Part shown: piece after piece, positions 58,266-64,000 of the stretch
Layout: each line of letters begins with the position of its first letter
Position numbering within the stretch: position 1 is the stretch's first letter
Assembly (NCBI RefSeq): GCF_030817355.1
Contig: NZ_JAUSZH010000001.1
Location: 744,001-808,000 of the forward strand
Length of the DNA stretch: 64,000 nt
DNA from: Streptomyces sp. V1I1
Lineage (GTDB): Bacteria; Actinomycetota; Actinomycetes; Streptomycetales; Streptomycetaceae
Direction: 5' to 3'
Notes under the pieces: generated by a model
Seen by the model: only the letters and a program-made list of their open reading frames with translations
Database searches by the model: none
Told to the model about the DNA's origin: nothing
Made by a program: the position numbers and the translations under genes

Positions 58266-59570
58266 ATTAGGAGCCGCGAGCACCTGCGGGTGTATCGCTG
58301 AGTAGGACCACGCTGGCGAGGTCGTTCGGGAGAACAGCTCATACCGACGAACCGGAGGAACCCGTGCCCCAGATCTGGGCGGGCGTGGACATCGGCAAGA
58401 CCCATCACCACTGCGTGGTCCTGGACGCCGAAGGCAAGCGGCTGCTGTCGCGGCGGGTGCTGAACGACGAGCCGGAGCTGCTGGCCCTGCTCGCCGACGT
58501 GCTGGCCCTCGACGAGGACGCCGTATGGGCGGTCGACGTCGCCGACGGCATGGCCACCTTGCTGATCAGCGTGCTGCTCAACCACGGGCAGCGGTTGCTC
58601 TACATCCCCGGTCTCGCGGTGAACCGGGCCTCGGCCGGCTACCGGGGCACCGGCAAGACCGACGCCAAGGACGCCACCGTCATCGCCGACCAGGCCCGGA
58701 TGCGCCGGGACCTGACTGTGCTGCGGCCGGACGACGAGGGTGCCATCGAGCTGCGGGTCCTCACCAACCGGCGAGCCGACCTGAACGCCGACCGCACCCG
58801 CCGGATCAACCGCCTGCGCGGCCAACTCACCAGCATCTTCCCTGCGTTGGAGCGGTGTCTGGACCTGGGTAACGTCGGCCCGTTGATCCTGCTGACCGGC
58901 TACCAGACCCCGGCCGCCCTGCGCCGCACCGGCCGCAAGCGTCTGGAGACCTGGCTGCGCAACCGCCACGTCCGCAGCCCCGAGGCCCTCACCACGGTCG
59001 CCTTGGAAGCAGCCGAGCGTCAGCACACCGCCGTTCCCGGGGAGAAGATCACCGCGCAGGTGATCCACACCCTGGCGAAGGAGGTGATGGGCCTCAACGA
59101 GCAGATCACCGAGATCGACAAGCTCATTGCGGCCCGGTTTCGCGAGCACGAACTCGCCGAAGTGATCTCCAGCATGCCCGGCATCGGCCCGCTGCTGGGG
59201 CGCCGAATTCCTCGCCGCCACCGCTGGCGACATGAGCCGCTACGGCACCGCCGACCGCCTGGCCAGCCTCGCCGGAGTAGCCCCCGCGCCCCGGGACTCC
59301 GGCAACGTCAGCGGCAACCTCCACCGCCCCCGGCGCTACCACCGCGGCCTGCAACGGGTCTTCTACACCTCCGCGTTGATCAGCATCCGCAACTGCGACG
59401 CATCGCGGCGCTTCTACGAACGCAAGCGCGCTGAAGGCAAACGGCACACCCAGGCCGTGCTCGCGCTGGCCCGGCGACGGGTCAACGTTCTGTGGGCCCT
59501 GATACGTGACGGACGGTGCTACCAACGCGAACTCCCGGTCACAGCAGCAGCTTGACAACATCATTAGGAG
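58266..59570 (+). mobile_element. IS110-family insertion element
   Basis: An IS110 transposase frame fills 58364-59555. The octamer ATTAGGAG occurs on both sides (58266-58273 and 59563-59570), giving an element of about 1.3 kb, normal for IS110. The left noncoding end is about 90 bp and the right end about 8 bp. Terminal inverted repeats are not evident, as expected for this group. Exact ends are inferred. Confidence 0.55.
58364..59555 (+). pseudogene. IS110-family transposase, frameshifted
   Basis: From GTG 58364 (GGAGG upstream) the DEDD domain reads WAGVDIGKTHHHCVVLDAEG and YRGTGKTDAKDATVIADQAR with the catalytic acidic residues. A coiled linker leads to the transposase_20 domain VISSMPGIGPLLG; there the frame breaks in GGGG (59197-59200) and continues one frame over as AEFLAATAGDMSRYGTADRL, ASLAGVAPAPRDSGNVSGNL and HRPRRYHRGLQRVFYTSALI to the stop at 59555. 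Deleting one G restores a transposase of about 396 aa. As given it is inactive unless the shift is programmed or an error. Confidence 0.88.
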
Positions 59571-60401
59571 GTGGGGCCCGGTTCGCTGTGCACGGTGGTG
59601 CGGGCGTCGTCGGCGAGGGGCTCGATCGCCCAGGTCGCCAGGAGCCGCAGGGCGGTTTCGGAGGGAGAGCCCGGCTCGGTGGTGCAGATGAACAAGATCT
59701 GGTCGGTGTCGCCGGGCAGGGCGAGGGCCTGGTACGTGACGGTGAGGTCGCCGACGACCGGGTGGTGGTAGCCCTTGGTCCCCTCGGTGCGCTCGTGCAC
59801 TCGGCGCTCGGCGCTCGGCGCTCGGCCCAGCACTCCCGGAAGTACTCACTACATACGGCGAGTTCGCCGACCAGCTCGCCCAGCTGCAGGTCCTCGGGAT
59901 GGCGCCCGGCGTCCATCCGCAGCATCGCCGCGGTGTCCGCGGCGGCGGTCTCCCAGTCCGCGTACAGCTCGAGTGCGGCGGGATCGAGGAAGACGAACCG
60001 GGCCTGATTGCGCTCCCGGGTCGGCATCGCCTCGAAGTCGGCGATCAGTGCACGCGAGAGCGGGTTGGCGGCAACCACATCGGTACGGCGCCCCAGCACG
60101 AAGGCGAGGCAATAGGCCGCATCCAGCGTGGCCAGCAGTTGGTGGGCCGCCGGGCCGACCCGCTCGCGCGGGGCGGGCCGGGTCTTTCGGTGCTGGATGG
60201 GGCGCCGGTTCGCTAAACCGAACAGATGTACGCATTCGGTGTCGTCCAGTCGTCGACGCTGAGGGCCGCCAGCTGGGCGAGCTCCTCCCGGCGCAGGCCC
60301 GGTACGCGCCGCCGGGAGGTCCTCGGCATTCCCGCCTCGGCGGGGGTGAGCCGGCCGCGGCACGAGCGGAGAAACTCTCCCAGCTCCACGATGTGGTTCA
60401 T
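59564..60401 (-). pseudogene. Xre/MmyB-like regulator (paralogue 2), broken
   Basis: Starts as MNHIVELGEFLRSCRGRLTP, then RRVPGLRREELAQLAALSVDD; about 20 residues that should complete the HTH are missing near 60235, and the text resumes in another frame at HLFGLANRRPIQ, then LDAAYCLAFVLGRRTDVVAA and ARFVFLDPAALELYADWETA. A second break lies at the tandem GGCGCTC repeats (59803-59823), after which HPVVGDLTVTYQALALPGDT and EPGPTS run to a TAA at 59564. At least two lesions make it nonfunctional. The IS110 element abuts its stop codon. Confidence 0.85.
59803..59823. repeat. Three tandem copies of GGCGCTC
   Basis: GGCGCTC occurs three times without spacing inside the broken Xre/MmyB gene. The extra copies add bases not divisible by three and coincide with the second frame change in that gene. 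Confidence 0.8.
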
Positions 60402-60512
60402 GGCGTCATTCTCCTTCGCGTCCACCCTGATGGGGAGCCGTGAGGGTAGCCCTGGCGCGCACCCAGGAAACGCAGGGCAGGGCTCTGTCCTCGTGGAGCC
60501 GCGAGCGCGCAC

Positions 60513-61388
60513 TCAGTCGGTGCCCATCGCGGTGTCCTGCGCGGGAACGGGGATGGCGCTCAGCGAACCGAGCAGGGCAAGGGCGTCGGCGGAAGGGCTG
60601 CCCGCTTCGGCCTGGTAGACGATGAGTTGCTGACCGGGAGCGCTGTTCACGGTGAAGGCCTCGTAATGCAGCTCCAGGTCGCCGACCTCGGCGTGATGGA
60701 AGAGCTTGGCCTCGCGAGTCTTGCCCCGCACGTCCTGGCGAGCCCACAGGGAGCGGAAGTCGGCACTCTTCATGGACAGTTCGCCGACGAGTTCGATCAG
60801 TAGCGGGTCCTCGGGGTCGATACCGGCCGCCCGCCGCAGTGTGGCCACGCATGATTCGGCGGCACGGTCCCACTCGCGGTAGAAGTCGTGCGCGGCCAGG
60901 TCCAGGAACGTCATGCGCAGCAGGTTGTCGGAGTGGGTGAAGCCGGCGTACAGGGCGCCCGCGAGCTGGTTGCGCGCCAGGATGTCCAGGGCGTGGCCAA
61001 GGACGAAGGCGGGCGTGTCGCCCCAGGTGTCGACGAGCCGCCGCAAGTGCGGGGCGACGCGTTCGACGCGGGGCGCGCGGCGCGTACGGCGCGTGGTCGG
61101 GGTAGCCACACGGTACAGGTGAGCCACCGCTTCGTCGTCCAGCCGCAGAGCTCGCGCGACGGCTTCGAGTACCTGCTGGAACGGGTGACGTTCACGGCCC
61201 TGTTCCAGACGCATGTAGTAGTCGGCGCTCACCCCGGCGAGCGTGGCGACCTCTTCTCGGCGCAGACCGGGCACCCTGCGGCGGCCGGAGGTGGGAAGCC
61301 CCGTGTCTTCGGGGTGCAGTTGGGCACGCCGTGCGCGGAGGAAACCTCCCAGCGCGTTCTCGGCGGCGGGGCGCTTGTCTGTGTCCAT
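60513..61388 (-). CDS. Xre/MmyB-like regulator (paralogue 3)
   Basis: 291 aa, intact. HTH (about 12-80): GGFLRARRAQLHPEDTGLPT, RRVPGLRREEVATLAGVSAD, YYMRLEQGRERHPFQQVLEA. Ligand domain (about 110-280): WGDTPAFVLGHALDILARNQ, LLRMTFLDLAAHDFYREWDR and GDLELHYEAFTVNSAPGQQL, closely similar to paralogue 1. No target gene is adjacent; the nearest divergent gene is the conserved hypothetical at 61721. The two intact paralogues and one dead copy within 4.2 kb suggest local duplication or repeated insertion. Confidence 0.92.
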   Translation of the reverse strand: MDTDKRPAAENALGGFLRARRAQLHPEDTGLPTSGRRRVPGLRREEVATLAGVSADYYMRLEQGRERHPFQQVLEAVARALRLDDEAVAHLYRVATPTTRRTRRAPRVERVAPHLRRLVDTWGDTPAFVLGHALDILARNQLAGALYAGFTHSDNLLRMTFLDLAAHDFYREWDRAAESCVATLRRAAGIDPEDPLLIELVGELSMKSADFRSLWARQDVRGKTREAKLFHHAEVGDLELHYEAFTVNSAPGQQLIVYQAEAGSPSADALALLGSLSAIPVPAQDTAMGTD

Positions 61389-61720
61389 GGTGTCGAGGCT
61401 AGGGCGGCCCGACGCCGTGTGGTGGGGGGTGAAGGGGGGCGCGCTTCACCTAGGAGACTCACCCCCCGGATATCTACGGGGCGGTCGCCTGCCGGTGGTG
61501 GCACGAGGCTTCGTCCCTCATCCCACGTGAGCCGTACGGGCGGTGGCGGGCAGGTTCGGTTACTCGACGCCACCGGGGACGACGTGCGGCTTCACCACGC
61601 GTGTGATGCGCTTGATGGAGTGGACGACCCGCGGTACTACCCGGGCCCGACCCATGGCGGGCCTTTCCCCACAGGCGGTCTCCGCGCAGGAGCGGAGACG
61701 GGCGGTGACCAGGAGGAGCC
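61389..61720. other. 332-bp divergent intergenic region
   Basis: Separates the Xre/MmyB gene and the 217-aa gene, so it should hold both promoters. No frame has coding character and I see no clear palindrome. AGGAGG lies directly before the rightward ATG. Confidence 0.45.
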
Positions 61721-62374
61721 ATGTCCGACACGACGAAAGCGGCCCGGCACCTGAGCGGCCTGCGGAACGCTCGCTACGGCGAGATCCTTCTCATCTCGCC
61801 GGGCGAGGACGGTCGTCTCAAGGCAGCCGTCTATAATACCTTCGGTCTCAACGACTGTCCGCCGGAGCGGTGGGACGCGCTCGACCCCGGTGCGCTGGCG
61901 GAGCAGTTCAAGGTGCCGATGGTGTTCCTGAACGGACCCCGCTTCTGGACGATCGACGAGGTCACGGCGTTCGAGTGGGGGGACACCGCGATGTTCGACG
62001 GCCTGGAGGCCCGCTGCGTGGCCGAACTCCGCATCCCCGCCGAGATCGACCTCACCGGGGCGACGGCCAAGAAGTTCTACGTCGATTCAACCGTGAAACG
62101 GGACACCGAGTACGTCCTGTCCAGCGGCAAACCGGTGCACGCGCTGCTCGCCCCGGGCGACCGCACATACGTCCTGCAGGCGTACTCCCACACCGTGGAC
62201 GACAGCCAGACGATGGACTCCCTGGCCACGCTCGGCCACCGGCTGCGGCTCCCGCAAGGCTGGCAGTATCGGGTCCATGCCCCGGAAGACGACCTTGTCG
62301 TGCGGACGGTCGCGGGAGATGCCCACGTCGTGCAGGACGAGCTGGAGAACACCTACATGCTCCTCGCCCACTGA
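61721..62374 (+). CDS. Conserved hypothetical protein, 217 aa
   Basis: ATG 61721 with CAGGAGGAGCC upstream. Soluble, mixed alpha/beta: LRNARYGEILLISPGEDGRL, AAVYNTFGLNDCPPERWDAL, VPMVFLNGPRFWTIDEVTAF, ATAKKFYVDSTVKRDTEYVL, TYVLQAYSHTVDDSQTMDSL and RLRLPQGWQYRVHAPEDDLV. Strong motif-like segments show it is a real gene with relatives, but I do not recognise a named family or catalytic site. It has no signal peptide. It stands alone. Confidence 0.78.
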   Translation: MSDTTKAARHLSGLRNARYGEILLISPGEDGRLKAAVYNTFGLNDCPPERWDALDPGALAEQFKVPMVFLNGPRFWTIDEVTAFEWGDTAMFDGLEARCVAELRIPAEIDLTGATAKKFYVDSTVKRDTEYVLSSGKPVHALLAPGDRTYVLQAYSHTVDDSQTMDSLATLGHRLRLPQGWQYRVHAPEDDLVVRTVAGDAHVVQDELENTYMLLAH

Positions 62375-62795
62375 GCCGTGGCCCGGCAGCGGGCGCCGCA
62401 ATCCTTGAGGTCCGGCGCCTGGACGGGCAGTTGGTGCCGCAGGTCAGGCCACCCGTCACCGTGGCTTGAGAGGCACCGGCGGCAGTTCGGGAGCGAGCGG
62501 TTCGGCCGCCGTCCTAGCCCTTTGCGTCACCGAAGCGGGACCCTTCCATCCAGTCCCGCAGTCCGTCCAGAACCACCCAACTCCACGTACCCCGCCCCAT
62601 GAACAGCCATCGAACGATCACCACATCGGACACAGCTTTATGACGCCGTTTCCGATGGCGGGTCGCATCCGTGGGGCTCCGATGCGCGAAATCGATCTGG
62701 TTCCGCCGAGTCGGGGCCCAGTCGCGTCAGATGGCTGAAGCCGGTGGGCAGTTCGAGGGTCTGGTCAGTACGGTCACCGGGTGTGCCTCTACGCC
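62375..62795. other. 421-bp region without a supported gene
   Basis: Open frames here are short, Pro/Ser/Arg-rich and lack ribosome binding sites. I see no repeat. The last 20 bp lead into the zinc-ribbon gene. Confidence 0.45.
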
Positions 62796-63152
62796 ATGAC
62801 CTACTACAAGCTGCACTACGCATGCGTGACGTGCCGTGTCAGCTTCAAGCAGCATGCGGATCCGGAGCGGGAGCGTCCGTGCCCGAACTGCGCCCGGCCC
62901 CTTGTTTGCGCTGGTCACGACTTTGCTCCACCACCAAGGCGTAATGTCCGCGGGTGGTCCGTAGTGGCTGCGGTGCTGGGCGAAGGACTGCGCTACGAGG
63001 GGCGACTGGTTTGTGGCTGTGGCAAGGAGCCGAAGTTCCGTCCGCGTACGCGCTGCGAACTGCGAACGCGTCAGATCGCGGCTTCAAGGGCCGGGCTGCC
63101 GCTCTCCGAGACGTTGTCTCGCGTTGACCCTCTGACGCCGACGGCGGACTGA
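62796..63152 (+). CDS. Zinc-ribbon protein of unknown function
   Basis: 118 aa from ATG 62796 (GTG 62781 is possible; neither has a strong ribosome binding site). Two CxxC pairs close together, CVTC and CPNC (YACVTCRVSFKQHADPERER; PCPNCARPLVCAGHDFAPPP), form a zinc ribbon. WSVVAAVLGEGLRYEGRLV leads to a CGCG motif and a basic C-terminal part (RTRCELRTRQIAASRAGLPL). The layout suggests a nucleic-acid or protein-binding adaptor. Real by composition and motif density; function unknown. Confidence 0.7.
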   Translation: MTYYKLHYACVTCRVSFKQHADPERERPCPNCARPLVCAGHDFAPPPRRNVRGWSVVAAVLGEGLRYEGRLVCGCGKEPKFRPRTRCELRTRQIAASRAGLPLSETLSRVDPLTPTAD

Positions 63153-63461
63153 GGCAGCGCCTCATGGGGCGAAGTTCGCGTACGAACCGCGTCAAAGCGA
63201 TGTCCGAGGCTGTCCCGCACCGGTCCGTCCCTGTGAGCACCGGCTACGAGGGCGACGCAGACGTTGACTCCTGGGCGACACCCGCTGCGTACGCCATCGA
63301 AGCTGCAGCCAGCAGTAGCCTCACAGTCGATGGGACTCGAAGCATCTCGCGCGTGCCAATGAGTACTTCAACCGCCTCGTCGAGTCGCTTAACCAGGAAC
63401 ATCGGTGGATGTCGTGCGCCGACCCGCACGCAGGACGATGCCGGCATCGAAGGAGGTAGCA
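63153..63461. other. 309-bp region with a possible small remnant
   Basis: One forward frame at about 63325-63455 reads WDSKHLARANEYFNRLVESL then NQEHRWMSCADPHAGR before a stop in AGGAGGTAG. It has protein-like composition but no start, so it may be the end of a lost gene. AGGAGG serves the next gene. Confidence 0.35.
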
Positions 63462-64000
63462 ATGGCAACTGTATTGATGCCCATTCCCGCGCAGGACTTC
63501 GACCCCAGCGAGGTGGCGGTGGGGTGGCAGGTCCTTACCCGGGCCGGACACAGTGTTGTGTTTGCGACGCCCGACGGCAGGACCGCAATGGGGGACGAGG
63601 TCATGCTGACGGGGCAGGGGCTCGATCCGTGGGGACGTGTTCCGGGACTGAAGCGATTCCTCGGCATCGGGCGGGCCCTGCGTGCCAACGCCGATGCCCG
63701 GTCCGCCTACACAAAGATGGTCCAGTCCGAGGAGTTCCGCGTCCCGCAGTCGTGGGATGCGTTGACTGCCGATGGCGCGGACGGCCTGTATCTGGCGGGC
63801 GGCCACCGCGCACGGGGCATGCGCCCGTATCTGGAGAGCAAGACTCTTCAGTCCCTGGTCGTGGATGCATTCCGCCGCGACCTGCCGGTTGCGGCGATCT
63901 GCCACGGCGTTCTGCTCGCCGCGCGGAGCACTGACCCCGACAGCGGTCGCTCGGTTCTGTACGGCCGCCGTACCACGGCGCTGACATGGCGCCTTGAGAG
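63462..64000 (+). CDS. DJ-1/PfpI-type protein (cut by the right edge)
   Basis: ATG 63462 with AAGGAGG 7 nt upstream; 179 codons are visible. MATVLMPIPAQDFDPSEVAV, WQVLTRAGHSVVFATPDGRT, DGADGLYLAGGHRARGMRPY (oxyanion/Glu region) and LPVAAICHGVLLAARSTDPD with the nucleophile Cys in AICHG show the class I glutamine-amidotransferase-like DJ-1/PfpI fold. It resembles plain ThiJ/PfpI-type proteins of about 230-250 aa, so roughly 60 residues are missing. Possible roles include glyoxalase or chaperone activity; the sequence does not decide. Confidence 0.85.
   Translation, partial: MATVLMPIPAQDFDPSEVAVGWQVLTRAGHSVVFATPDGRTAMGDEVMLTGQGLDPWGRVPGLKRFLGIGRALRANADARSAYTKMVQSEEFRVPQSWDALTADGADGLYLAGGHRARGMRPYLESKTLQSLVVDAFRRDLPVAAICHGVLLAARSTDPDSGRSVLYGRRTTALTWRLE

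Noticed and set aside
1..64000. CRISPR array, tRNA or rRNA genes
   Set aside because: I saw no regularly spaced direct repeats and no cloverleaf-like tRNA sequence on reading both strands. Computed scans (tRNAscan, CRISPR finder) would settle it.

Overview
The window is very GC-rich with strong third-position GC bias, many GTG/TTG starts, GGAGG-type ribosome binding sites and dense ATGA/GTGA-coupled operons. It carries gene families typical of Streptomyces (M64 peptidase, PucR and Xre/MmyB-like regulators, CBM-GH5 cellulase, actinobacterial high-affinity hydrogenase). I read it as a Streptomyces chromosome segment. I see no tRNA, rRNA, CRISPR array or prophage.

Layout. 0-15.7 kb is mixed chromosomal content: the start of a quinone oxidoreductase cut by the left edge, an Xre-cupin regulator facing a dead FAD reductase, an S33 peptidase, a secreted CBM-GH5 cellulase under a possible palindromic operator, a protein with a possibly degenerate caspase-like fold, a CBS-pair protein, two lipoproteins, a coupled membrane protein-HTH-dehydrogenase operon, an M64 metallopeptidase divergent from an Xre-TPR regulator, and a PucR regulator. 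15.7-27.4 kb is a cell-envelope glycan cluster: DUF3068-type membrane protein, GT4 glycosyltransferase, methyltransferase, a 1425-residue AftD-like GT-C arabinofuranosyltransferase, a condensation/PapA-type acyltransferase, a second methyltransferase, a DMT-type transporter, a Trm112-like protein and an FkbM methyltransferase. From the methyltransferase onward the genes overlap or nearly abut. Relics of other genes follow (27.3-28.0 kb), then an MscS channel.

29.3-44.5 kb is a complete [NiFe]-hydrogenase island of the actinobacterial group 1h/5 (high-affinity, H2-scavenging) type. The leftward operon runs hypX - small subunit - large subunit - NifU-like - DUF5947-like - 68-aa protein - DUF6084-like - 361-aa protein - maturation protease - 43-aa membrane peptide. 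The divergent rightward operon is hypA-hypB-hypF-hypC-hypD-hypE. HypX is expected to supply CO for the active site in air, HypCDEF the cyanide ligands and scaffold, HypAB the nickel, and the protease the final processing. The DUF proteins are unexplained but translationally welded to the structural genes.

44.8-53.4 kb is an inducible polyol/alcohol module: an AcoR-like activator without the sigma-54 GAFTGA motif, a perfect 17-bp palindrome in the divergent promoter, a zinc alcohol dehydrogenase, and an ABC importer with two different ATPases that closely resembles rhizobial glycerol GlpSTPQV systems.

53.4-64 kb is a worn accessory zone: amidohydrolase, a frameshifted alpha/beta hydrolase, MFS and amidohydrolase debris, an Atu4866-type protein, three paralogous Xre/MmyB-like regulators (one broken), a frameshifted IS110 element, conserved hypotheticals, and a DJ-1/PfpI protein cut by the right edge. 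Function calls come from reading motifs and remembered family features; no database search was run.
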